Position numbers and translations under genes: made by a program | Notes under the pieces: model-generated | Told to the model about the DNA's origin: nothing | Databases searched by the model: none | What the model saw: only the letters and a program-made list of their open reading frames with translations | Assembly: GCA_965205965.1 (NCBI GenBank) | Contig: CBDBHT010000007.1 | Coordinates: 558,001-622,000, forward strand | Reading direction: 5' to 3' | DNA length: 64,000 bases | Source: Bin55 sp965205965 | GTDB lineage: Bacteria > Pseudomonadota > Gammaproteobacteria > Pseudomonadales > Azotimanducaceae | In this document: one piece after another, positions 1-8,690 of the stretch | How the letters are laid out: each line of letters opens with the position of its first letter | Numbering within the stretch: position 1 is the stretch's first letter

Positions 1-97
1 GTTATTATCTGAAAGGGATAATTATTAAAAATCATATACTTACTTATAGGATGTGATTCGTCAAAATAGCAATAAATAGAGGTGTCCTAAAGTTTGA
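1..97. repeat. Partial copy of a 110-bp MITE-like repeat
   Basis: Bases about 28-97 match, in reverse complement, the repeat at 31883-31992: shared stretches include AAAAATCATATACTTA and GATTCGTCAAAA, ending in an ATAAATAGAGGTG-type terminus. The left part of this copy is poorly matched or lies outside the window. Confidence 0.55.
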
Positions 98-148
98 GTT
101 GCTATTAAAATGAGACAGCATAATTCTTCGAATTCAAGGTGAAGGTAT

Positions 149-535
149 ATGAAACGATTGGCATCATTATTTAGCCAAGCCCTATTGGGTGTTGCGTTTG
201 TTCTATTTTTGGTATCTGGGTGTGGTACTGAGTCGTCAGACTACAACGGGCCGTCCAATGATGAAATGAACGCGAGCGAAAGTGCTGACGTGAGTGATGT
301 GGCAGTTACTGACGAAGCGTCAGTGGAGACCGTGGAGGATGCATCAACTATGCCTGTAACCGATGTTGAAGGTATGGAGGAAGCAACGGAAGAAGCCGCT
401 GAGACGGAAGCTACCGGGATGGGAGAGGTGATAGTGGACTATGGCATAGTACCTGTTGAATCTACCGAAACCACAGAAACCACAGAAACGGTTGAACCAG
501 CCGAAACTGAAGAGTCGACTGCGAACGAAAACTAA
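149..535 (+). CDS. Small acidic lipoprotein, function unknown
   Basis: A 128-residue protein with a lipoprotein signal: basic MKR start, a hydrophobic core at about residues 9-22, then a VSGC lipobox with the acylated Cys at residue 25. The mature part has no recognisable fold. It is very rich in Glu, Thr, Ala and Val, with imprecise repeats of TETTET/VEPAETEES type near the C-terminus, so it is probably a disordered, strongly acidic tail exposed from a membrane. A purine-rich stretch (AAGGTGAAGG) lies just upstream of the ATG. I do not recognise a family. It stands alone: upstream is a MITE remnant and downstream a gene fragment and an IS. Confidence 0.7.
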   Translation: MKRLASLFSQALLGVAFVLFLVSGCGTESSDYNGPSNDEMNASESADVSDVAVTDEASVETVEDASTMPVTDVEGMEEATEEAAETEATGMGEVIVDYGIVPVESTETTETTETVEPAETEESTANEN

Positions 536-558
536 ATAGGGTCTACTAATCCCAACCT

Positions 559-720
559 TTGTTAGCAATCCTAGAATATTCAGCTGAATCCGGTTGCCAT
601 CGGATACATGCTCTTAGTTTTTTGTCCGAGCACCCGGAGCCTGCTTACTTGCTTGGAATGTGTAAGCCACATAAGAAATATAATTTGTTCGAGAAAGATG
701 ATTACGGGATAGACCACTGA
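559..720 (+). pseudogene. Possible 3' fragment of an unidentified gene
   Basis: An open frame of 53 codons without a convincing start ends at the TGA at 718-720. Its composition (for example SAESGCHRIHALSFLSEHPE) looks more protein-like than chance, and the IS1380 element begins 17 bp after the stop. It may be the tail of a gene whose front is lost. No family recognised; it could also be a chance frame. Confidence 0.25.
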
Positions 721-2098
721 TTTGGACATGACTCTAGCCCGGATTTCTCATAACCAAGTCGAAAATGATGTTTTTCACGGGATGCGGTGGGTACGGGGCA
801 TGGAATGTCGCGTCGCGAGTTCGAAAAGGCTTCGGAGGGCGGGCATGCGTGTGTTTTCCACGCCTTTTTGCGGGCGGGACGGCGAATCGATGAGCATCCG
901 GGCGTGGGGAGGCCGGCGCGCTCCGCCGCCAGCGTCATGCACCCGGTTGCACCGGGCTTTTACGTTGGTGCCAGGCTGGCCCAGATCAAGCGGAAATCCT
1001 TCCAGTACGGGAAGGCGGACCCGAACGCCAGATGGATCCGCCGCGTGGACACCGTCACGCGCACCGGGATCCAGAACAGGTGCTCGCGCAGCGTCGATGG
1101 GTGGCTCCGGCGCGCAGCATGGCGGATACCGGGAGGTTCTCGAGCCGGTGCTTCATCATGCAATAGAGGGCATGGGCCAGTGCGCTCAGCCGAAGCCGGA
1201 GTGCGTTGACGTTCCAGAGGCCGCTGGAGCATCGGTCCAGGAACCGATCGTTCTTCTGCTCCTTGATCCAGTTTTCGGCCGCGCCCTGGTCGCAGTACAT
1301 CGCTTCGTAGACCGTTTGCGCGTTGGGCTTCTGGAGCGGAGGTGACGACGAAGCGACTGTTGTATCGGACTTCGCCGACCGTCGCACATGGGCCTTCCGC
1401 GCCGGCCTCCGGTCCGCCGTCGGCCTTGCCGGCCGGTTCCCCGTCCGCGTTGCCGACCGGTTGTCCCGGCAGCCATTCGGCCTTGGCGATCACGCGGCGT
1501 TCGCGGCTCCAGCTGTCGCGCGTGCGATAGCCGAAGCTCTGATAGCCTCGGACCGCTCGCTGCGCATAGTCCGGATCCCGCTTCAACCGGTCCCGCAGAT
1601 CGTCCATCAACGGCTGGACCCGGTCTTTCAGCCGATCATTGCGCGGCAGTCCCAGCACGTAATCCACGCCCCGCGCCTCGCACCACATGCATCCACTCGT
1701 CGCGGCAGTAGGCCTCGTCGGAGCGGATCAGGATCGGCACCTGCGGAAATCGCTTCCGCAACCGGTCCACGAGCGGTGCGATCGTCTCCACCACGCCCGC
1801 CGCCACATCGCCGCTCGACGTGCGCAGTTTCGTCCGCACCGGCCAGCCGTTGCAGAACACCAGCCGCGGAAGGTAGCAGTATGCATGGTAGTACCCGTGA
1901 TAGAACCGTGTGCTCCTGCCGGCCGTGCAGTTCCGGTTGTGTATAAAATAAATTTGTCTGCAAAAACGAAAAACGGACTGTAACGACAGACGAATGGTTA
2001 GAATCTGATGTTTCATCGGGAATGTGGAGATGCTTGGACGCAATCCCGCATCCAGGCGCGAATCATTCATGACACAATTTATCGAAAAGGAGCAAGAA

Positions 2099-3319
2099 AT
2101 GATTCGGAAAGATTATACGCACAATGCCACGAAGAAGTCGGCAAGCCATCATCTGGCGGACGATGAGGAGTTTGTGAGGCGGCTGGTGCAGGAGACGCTC
2201 AACGAGGTTCTGGAGAGTGAGATGACGGAGTTTCTGGGAGCGGGCAAGAGCGAGCGGACGCAGACGCGTCAGGGCTACCGTTCCGGATACTACCGGCGCG
2301 ATCTGACGATGAAGGTGGGCGAGATCGAACTGAGAGTTCCGCAGGAACGCAGCGGCCAGTTCAGCACGCGGGTGTTCGAGCGCTATCAGCGTTCGGAGAA
2401 GGCCCTGGTGGCGGTGCTGTCGGAGATGTATGTGCAGGGGGTCTCGACGCGTCGGGTGAGCCGACTGGCGGAGGGTCTGTGCGGTCACGAGTTTTCGCCG
2501 GCGACGATCTCGGCCATGGTGTCGAAGCTGGACGCGTCCCTGAAGGCGTTTGCGGAACGTCGGCTGGAGGAGGCGTATCCGTATGTGTTGCTGGATGCCC
2601 GGTATGAGAAGGTGCGTGAGGAGGGCTCGGTGCGTTCCCGGGCAGTGCAGATTGCCATCGGGATTGACGGCGAGGGTCGGCGTCAGGTGCTGGCGGTGGA
2701 AGTGGCGAACCGGGAAAGCGAGGGGTCGTGGACGGAATTCCTCTCGCATCTGAAGGAACGTGGCCTGCGGGGAGTCGAGTATGTGGTCTCGGACAGTCAT
2801 GAGGGATTGAAGCATGCGATCTCGAAAGTGTTGCCGACCGCGTTGTGGCAACGGTGCTGCGTCCATTTTCTGCGCAATGCCAGGGACAAACTGTCCCGGA
2901 GTGCTGATCCCGCGTGTCTGGAGGGTTTGAAACGGTTGTGGGGCTGTGAGCATGTCGGGGAGGCTCGTGAGGCACTGGGTGCCTGGGTAGCCCGTTGGGG
3001 CGATGAGAAAGGGTTTGGCAGGCTAGTGGAATGGGTCGAGGATCATGTCGAGGAGACGCTGACGGTGTATCGGCTGCCTAGGGAACATCGCCTGCGGATG
3101 AAGTCCACGAACATGCTGGAGCGGTACAACGAGGAGATCCGCCGGCGCACGCGTGTCGTCAGGATCTTCCCGAACGCGGAGTCCTGTCTGCGTCTGATCT
3201 TGGCACTTGCGGCGGAGACCCATGAGCGGTGGCTGACGGGGCAGCGTTATCTATATGGCCGGATCGGCGTGGTTCGCGCATCCGAACCGGAATCCGAGAC
3301 ATGGCAGGAGGCGGCATGA
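2099..3319 (+). CDS. IS256-family (mutator type) transposase
   Basis: A 406-residue DDE transposase, the usual length for IS256. I chose the ATG at 2099 because AAAAGGAG lies 8 bp upstream; an upstream ATG in frame (2069) has no such site. Family landmarks are visible: the N-terminal RQGYRSGYYRRDLTMKVGEI block, LLDARYEKVREEG with the first Asp, YVVSDSHEGLKHAI with the second Asp, the CxxH-like QRCCVHFLRNARDKL, and MLERYNEEIRRRTRVV with the catalytic Glu. No stop or frameshift is seen, so this copy may be active and could also act on the related copies in the window. Confidence 0.93.
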   Translation: MIRKDYTHNATKKSASHHLADDEEFVRRLVQETLNEVLESEMTEFLGAGKSERTQTRQGYRSGYYRRDLTMKVGEIELRVPQERSGQFSTRVFERYQRSEKALVAVLSEMYVQGVSTRRVSRLAEGLCGHEFSPATISAMVSKLDASLKAFAERRLEEAYPYVLLDARYEKVREEGSVRSRAVQIAIGIDGEGRRQVLAVEVANRESEGSWTEFLSHLKERGLRGVEYVVSDSHEGLKHAISKVLPTALWQRCCVHFLRNARDKLSRSADPACLEGLKRLWGCEHVGEAREALGAWVARWGDEKGFGRLVEWVEDHVEETLTVYRLPREHRLRMKSTNMLERYNEEIRRRTRVVRIFPNAESCLRLILALAAETHERWLTGQRYLYGRIGVVRASEPESETWQEAA

Positions 3320-3340
3320 AACGCCCGAAAATTTCGCGCC

Positions 3341-3376
3341 GAGCGGAGACCCGCCCATATGGGCGGGTCTCCGCTC
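3341..3376. repeat. Perfect 36-bp palindrome in IS256 copy A
   Basis: An 18-bp arm (GAGCGGAGACCCGCCCAT) is followed at once by its exact reverse complement. It lies 22 bp after the transposase stop and 34 bp from the IS end. The same palindrome is in copies B (exact) and C (one mismatch) and is deleted in copy D. It could form a very stable hairpin in the transcript, or a cruciform near the end. Confidence 0.95.
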
Positions 3377-4189
3377 CCACTGGAAATTGCAGAAAATTCT
3401 TGACACAACTGCAGTTCCACATCCGTGGCATCGATGTCCAGCACCAGTCGCTTCGGCATCTGGCCCCGCTCGCCACACACCAAGTACAGCTCCACGAGCA
3501 GCTCGTCGAGCGCATCGAGCGCATCGAAATCCACGGTGATCTGGCGCGCTTTCGCCGGGTCCCGCCCGTTCGCCGACAGCTCCATCCGGTTCAGCGTGCT
3601 TTTGCCGGCCAGCGGCTCGCAGTCCGAACGCGCACACTCCACACGCCCCATGGCCGTGGACAGGGCCCGGTCCCGCCGCAGCTCGTCGTGATCGTTCACA
3701 TCTTCGTAGCCCAGCGCGAGACCCAAAATCCGCTGCCCCAGCAACGCCACTAGCGGATGCACCACCTTGGACGGGTCCCGGTGATCCGTGAAACATGCCG
3801 AGACGCGCTCGAACAACCGGACCTGCTCGGCCAGCATCATCAGCAGTGCCGAGCCCCCGTTGGAACTCAGCTTGCCTCCACTGCAGTCACTGCAGTCCAC
3901 CTCCATCCGCGCCGGACGGACCCCTTTCGCCATCCGACGCACCAACCGGTCCGCGCCGCGCTGGGGCTGGTTCTTCATCCCGTGCCCTCCTCTATCCGGC
4001 CCCATCGGCCGCGTTGCGCCCACCCTTCGGCCAGCGTGGCCGCATATCCCGGACGCCCCTTCCAGAACACCAACCGGAACATGAACAGCACGACCATCAG
4101 CATGTTCAGCACGCGCCGCCGCCGCTGCCAGAGCCGGACCCAAGCATCCTCCGGGGCCAAGACGGCTGCCGGCGACCTGCAGGACCCCA

Positions 4190-4390
4190 GTCGATCCCAA
4201 CCCTTCGGCGTGAACCAGCTCAGATGACTGCACAGGGTGGACACGCCAACTCATGGCGGCTCAGTGCCGAAAACCGTGCCACCGTCTTCTGAAGGTCCGC
4301 CATCCAACGGCGGGTCAGCCGCGTGCCACCCAAGGTGGTCGACTTCAAGTTCTCGATTCGGAAATCCATCACGTTGGCACCAGAGACCAT
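4190..4390 (-). pseudogene. N-terminal fragment of an IS4-type transposase inside IS1380
   Basis: Read on the minus strand this encodes a segment like RLTRRWMADLQKTVARF...SRHELA..LCSHLS. The same domain (LTRRRISDTQRTVELFPSL) opens the IS4-like element at 33 kb. It is frameshifted near 4243 (two extra bases against the 44-kb copy). It appears to be an old IS4 insertion fossilised as part of this IS1380 type. Confidence 0.6.
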
Positions 4391-4983
4391 CTAACCAAGC
4401 GTAGATTGCCATAACCCATGCCAAAACGCAAGTGTTTTTTGAAGAACCCCCAAAAAAACGAATATGTTCCCGTATATCAACCGGTGACACGACATCCTTA
4501 CAGACCAGAATCCCTTTCCGTTCATCCGCATGCCATCGCAGCCACCGGGGGCGAAACCTCCCGACAGTCGGGGAGCGTTCGGGTCTCGTCAAGACCAGGA
4601 CCCAAGGGCGTGCGATAGGGACGTCCGCCGCATGCTCACCCGCATGGCTCATCATCCAGCCGAAAACAGCATCTTTCACGGGATGCGCCGCTTTGCACGC
4701 CGGTCGTGGCGGTCCGCAAAACGGGCCCAGGCGCATGCTACACGTCCGCACCGCTTCCGCCAGCATCGCACCCAGCACCGAACGCGTCCCGCTTCCGTCC
4801 GACCCGAACGCACCCCTTTCGCCATCCAACGCACCCCTTTCGCCATCCAACGCACCCATCCGTCCGAACGCACCCCGCTACCATCCCCTTCCCCCCGGCA
4901 AAGCCCAATCAACTTCGTGGTATCAACAACTTACACGCACATACATCGCACCAAAGCCATCCATTATGAGAAATAAGGGCTAA

Positions 4984-5264
4984 CCCGGATCGCTCAGCAT
5001 CTAGTCGAAAACAGCATTTTTCACGGGATGCGCTGCTTTTCACGCGGGTCGTAGCGGTCCGGAAAACGGGCCGAGGCGCATGCTAAAAGTCTGCACCTCT
5101 TCCGCAAGCATCGTACCCAGCACCGAACGCGTCTTTCTTCCATCCGGTCCGAACGCACTCTGCCACAATCCCCTTCCCCCGGCAAAGCCCAATCAACTTC
5201 GTTGTATCAATAACTTAAACGCACATACATCGCACCAAAGCCATCCATTATGAGAAATTAAGGG
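4984..5264. mobile_element. 281-bp non-autonomous IS1380 derivative (MITE)
   Basis: It begins CCCGGATCGCTCAGCATC and ends with TTATGAGAAATTAAGGG, matching the IS1380 ends. CTAA lies to the left and TTAG to the right. The interior resembles the last roughly 320 bp of the full element (compare 4657-4979) but is clearly more diverged. It has no coding capacity and probably moved in trans using an IS1380 transposase. It directly abuts IS1380 copy A. Confidence 0.75.
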
Positions 5265-5632
5265 TTAGAGTCATTCAACATCAAACTTTCTCTTTGATTG
5301 TAGATTAAAAGTTGTAGTAGTAAACCGATTGACCGCCAAGTTGCTTCGTGGATTCGTAACGGTTTATATTCAGTAGGTTTGCTTTCGAACTTGGAATATT
5401 TGACGTAATGAATCGTAAGTCCAATTGAAAAATGGTCGTCGAGCACATAATTCACTCCAGAAAGAAGTTGAATAATAAATTTGTTATCTGATAGCTTTTT
5501 ATCAGCAAGAGTATCGTAAAGTGCCTGGAAATAGTAATATGCTATTCCATCGCGGATGTCGCGGACGGTGTTAAAACCCCATAATTTAACTTCTGGTGAT
5601 CGGTGCGTTTCGTCGTTCCTAACTTTAGTCAT
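5265..5632 (-). pseudogene. Truncated outer-membrane beta-barrel-like gene
   Basis: The frame starts at 5632 and runs into the mini-element, losing its natural end. The segment around LLSGVNYVLDDHFSIGLTIH followed by YVKYSKFESKPTEY has the alternating pattern of an outer-membrane barrel strand and turn, and resembles the C-terminal part of opacity/OmpW-like proteins. There is no signal peptide at the apparent start, so the front is missing too. Family assignment is tentative. Confidence 0.4.
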
Positions 5633-5904
5633 CTAGGATCTCTTATACGAATCACGCGAAATGTGTAGATCTACAACGCTTCTTAAAATGAAAATCGCTT
5701 ATAATAAGGCCCTTGGATCCAGTACACTGCAGACGACGCTTTCATAGTTGTTTTAGACGCCTCACTTCGCAATTTCGTCTGGTAATCTTTTGGATGCCAC
5801 TGCACTATCTTTTGCTACGTTGCGTCCCTAAAATTATGTCCCACGAGGCTAGAGAGTAAACCGCAGAGAGGCTGGTGTCTGATCGTTTCACTGTGGAGGC
5901 TTCA

Positions 5905-8442
5905 ATGCCGACTGCGGCAAGGAATGAACCGCAACCTCAAATCCCTTTTTATCGTTCGGTACGCGGCAAGCTCGCTACGCTGTTGGTGTGCGTCATTGGT
6001 TTGACGACGATATCCCTTACCGCTATTGATTACGCGTACGTACGTCACACGGTGCGTGCGGACATACGTAATGAACTCCTGCTCCATACTCAAGGTATAA
6101 GTGGATTTGTTCGTGTATATGCCGAAGACCAGGAAGAAAAAATAGCTCTGATCGTAGGACATACTCGGATTCGCCAGCTGCTTAAAGATGTCTATTCACA
6201 ATCACTGAGCATAGACACCGTACAAGAGGATCTAAATGCGATTTTCGGTGAGATCAAACAAAGTAGCGGTGGTATTGGGCGAATACGAATAGTTGATTTG
6301 GCGGGAACGGTTATCGCTTCGGATGATCCGGGTGCTATTGGTGACGATTTAAATGCAATGCCTTTCTTTCACAGTGCACGCGTGGAATCTGTTTTTGATT
6401 TGATATCAAGTGAATCCGACGTTGTAAGCGCATATCTCGGTGCGCCAGTTTTGTCTGAAAACGATAAAGCATTGGCGGTGACCATCGTCGACTTTGATGC
6501 GGCCGTACTGCAGAATTTGTTTTATACCTACGGAAGCGGCCATAAGCATAAGACGAACCGGAGTCGTCTTGGTACTCGTACTCATGAGAACTCAATACGC
6601 TATCTTTTCGTGCACGACCCGGAGCACCAAGCAGTAGAAGTGGTGCCGGAACGAGATCATCCGATGGCTCTTGCGCTAAGTGGCACTATCGGATTTAGCG
6701 ATGGTATGCTCGACTATCGAGGTGTTGAAGTACTCGCTGCGTATGCTCCTGTTGGTTATCGCGACTGGGCCTTAGTTATACAGATTGATGCACATGATGC
6801 CTATCAGCCAATCCGCGATGCGTTGGGCATCATTGTATTTGTGGGAGTTGTTTACCTGATCTTAGCTTTATTCGTGGCGGTTTACAGTGCGCGCGTTTTT
6901 CTACGTCCGATTATGCGGCTAGCGAAAGTAACTAGACAAGTTTCTAACGGCAACCTGGATGCCAAAGTAAAAATAGAAACTCGGGATGAGATCGGAGCGT
7001 TGGGATACGCGTTCAATGACATGACTGCAAGGTTGCTCAAGCTTAGAGATAGTCTTGAGGTTCGCGTCCATGAACGGACCGAGCAGCTTGAACAAACGAG
7101 CCAGCAACTGGATTTACTCGTTCGAACATTGGAAAGCCAAGCGGACCTCATGGAACGTGATTTGCGTCGTGCGGAAGTTATTCAGCGTTCATTAATGCCT
7201 AGGGACCCACCGAAGTTGAATGGTTACTGTATCAATGGCTTATACATACCCGGCCGAAATGTTGGCGGTGATTTGTACGATGCCGTTTTTATCGATGAGG
7301 ATCATACGACGATACTGGTAGCGGATGCGGCTGGACACGGAGTTAGTGCTGCAATGCTATCGGTACTATTCAAACATCGGCTTGAGGCGATTAACGACCC
7401 GCGGGAGCTGCTAGCTCCCAAGTCCGTGTTCGCTCGAGTAAACGATGCATTGTTCGAAGACGTATCCGCCCCGGGAGTCTTCGTTACTGCTCTCCTTTGT
7501 GTACTGGATGTAGGCAAAAAAGAAATAACAGTTGCTAGTGCTGGCCATCCTCCGCTACTTGTTGTCCGTGCCGGTGGAGACGTAGAGCAAATTAAGTCCA
7601 CGGGTCCCGCTCTTGGCCTTTATATCGGCACCAATTACAAGGAACGAAAGTTAAAACTTGAAGAAGGCGATCGCGTAATGCTTTATACGGACGGCCTGTT
7701 TGATATCAACGGCGGCAAATCGATAGATATTCACGATATTGCGGAGTCTTTATGTTCAGATTTGGAGGGGAACCTAGTACTAGATGAGATATTAAGGTCA
7801 GCAATGGGTGATCGGGAATACGAGGACCGGGACGATGTAACAATGATGCTTTTGGACGTTGTTGATGGCGAAAGCCACTTTGAACGACGAGATACGCTAG
7901 CAGAAGATTCGATGCTACAGGCAGCGCACACCAATGGTCGCGTCTCGCCGATCAGCTATGAAGAATCCGAGACTAGAACGTTCCTTTGCTTGGATGACCG
8001 GATGACTTGGATTCACAGTCAATCCTTATTTGACGCAGCCACGTCCGTTATTGATGAAGGAAGGTTACTTGTCATCGATTTTTCGATGTGCGAACACGTA
8101 GATAGTGCCGTTTTAGGCTCACTACACGAAATTGTGAAGCGCGCGAATGCAAAGAAGACGCATCTCTTATTGCAAGGAGTAGCTACTACATTGAAGCAGT
8201 CATTCGAGGAGCTAGGCATGGAAGACGTTATTCGACACATCACCGACGTTCCGGAAGCGATTCCAGAGAATCTAATACGGATGCAATATGAAACGCTAGA
8301 CGCGCGGTCTCAGCAATTGCGGTTGCTGAAAGCACATGAGGTATTAGCTACACTCAACGAACAGAACCGCAGTCAGTTCGAATCCGTGATTAGCAGGCTA
8401 CGAGAAGACTATGTTGATAGGCGCGAGGAGTCACTAGATTAG
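5905..8442 (+). CDS. Membrane RsbU/SpoIIE-type Ser/Thr phosphatase with STAS tail
   Basis: An 845-residue signalling protein. I start it at the ATG at 5905 because GGAGG lies 6 bp upstream; an in-frame GTG at 5875 would add ten residues. Order of domains: transmembrane helix at about 22-45, a periplasmic sensor region of roughly 260 residues, a second helix at about 305-330, HAMP to about 385, a coiled coil, then a PP2C/SpoIIE phosphatase at about 430-650 (GGDLYDAVF and VADAAGHGVSAAML carry metal-binding acids). A STAS-like domain follows at about 675-790, with the phosphorylatable Ser position in CEHVDSAVLGSL. In this family the phosphatase dephosphorylates a STAS anti-sigma antagonist. Here the STAS domain is fused to it, suggesting self-contained partner switching. 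No anti-sigma kinase lies nearby. Confidence 0.85.
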   Translation: MPTAARNEPQPQIPFYRSVRGKLATLLVCVIGLTTISLTAIDYAYVRHTVRADIRNELLLHTQGISGFVRVYAEDQEEKIALIVGHTRIRQLLKDVYSQSLSIDTVQEDLNAIFGEIKQSSGGIGRIRIVDLAGTVIASDDPGAIGDDLNAMPFFHSARVESVFDLISSESDVVSAYLGAPVLSENDKALAVTIVDFDAAVLQNLFYTYGSGHKHKTNRSRLGTRTHENSIRYLFVHDPEHQAVEVVPERDHPMALALSGTIGFSDGMLDYRGVEVLAAYAPVGYRDWALVIQIDAHDAYQPIRDALGIIVFVGVVYLILALFVAVYSARVFLRPIMRLAKVTRQVSNGNLDAKVKIETRDEIGALGYAFNDMTARLLKLRDSLEVRVHERTEQLEQTSQQLDLLVRTLESQADLMERDLRRAEVIQRSLMPRDPPKLNGYCINGLYIPGRNVGGDLYDAVFIDEDHTTILVADAAGHGVSAAMLSVLFKHRLEAINDPRELLAPKSVFARVNDALFEDVSAPGVFVTALLCVLDVGKKEITVASAGHPPLLVVRAGGDVEQIKSTGPALGLYIGTNYKERKLKLEEGDRVMLYTDGLFDINGGKSIDIHDIAESLCSDLEGNLVLDEILRSAMGDREYEDRDDVTMMLLDVVDGESHFERRDTLAEDSMLQAAHTNGRVSPISYEESETRTFLCLDDRMTWIHSQSLFDAATSVIDEGRLLVIDFSMCEHVDSAVLGSLHEIVKRANAKKTHLLLQGVATTLKQSFEELGMEDVIRHITDVPEAIPENLIRMQYETLDARSQQLRLLKAHEVLATLNEQNRSQFESVISRLREDYVDRREESLD

Positions 8443-8690
8443 CGCACGTCAACCATGAAGATAGTTAATTTAAGTTGTAATTGGTTGTGCTTCGCAGCCA
8501 CGGAATCTCTTGTATCTATCAGTTGACGACCAAATTTCAATATTCTTCCTGCTTGATGATTGCCTTAATATCCTTAGTCAATGTATTGTTTTCGTAGAGA
8601 TCCGGTAGACGTTCAGATCTTACGATAATCTGGATTGGATCTTATGTTTGCGCAATTTGTGAAATCTCTTTACGGTCGTTGGAGAAATGT

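Larger units (their letters stand above)
1935..3410 (+). mobile_element. IS256-family element, copy A (intact)
   Basis: A 1476-bp element starting GGTTGTGTATAAA and ending TGACACAACT. The outer GTTGTGT is inverted at the two ends. It is flanked by an exact 8-bp duplication GCAGTTCC (1927-1934 and 3411-3418), as expected for IS256. It sits inside IS1380 copy A, so it is the younger insertion. Nearly identical to copy B at 13059-14529. Confidence 0.93.
960..3978 (-). pseudogene. IS1380 transposase, interrupted and frameshifted
   Basis: The 5' part runs 3978 to 3419 (start MKNQPQRGADRLVRR, as in the intact copy) and contains the family segment LALGYEDVNDHDELRRD. The 3' part runs about 1930 to 960 and contains MDDLRDRLKRDPDYAQ. 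The IS256 insertion separates them. The 3' part is also frameshifted near 1690, where the intact copy reads MTWCEARGVDY. Two 9-bp in-frame duplications (near 3508 and 3888) distinguish it from the 42-kb copy. Not functional. Confidence 0.85.
738..4979 (-). mobile_element. IS1380-family element, copy A, split by an IS256
   Basis: The ends are CCCGGATTTCTCATAA on the left and the complement of CCCTTATTTCTCATAA on the right, flanked by CTAG and CTAA. Without the 1476-bp IS256 and its 8-bp duplication the element is about 2.76 kb, against 2713 bp for the intact copy at 42389-45101. It is longer than typical IS1380 elements because the right third (about 3980-4979) carries extra DNA, including a fragment of an IS4-type transposase front end. 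Confidence 0.85.

Noticed and set aside
2063..2953. Long minus-strand frame opposite the IS256 transposase (also at 13182-14072)
   Set aside because: It is a shadow of the GC-rich transposase gene, rich in Arg, His and Gln, with no recognisable domain or start signal.
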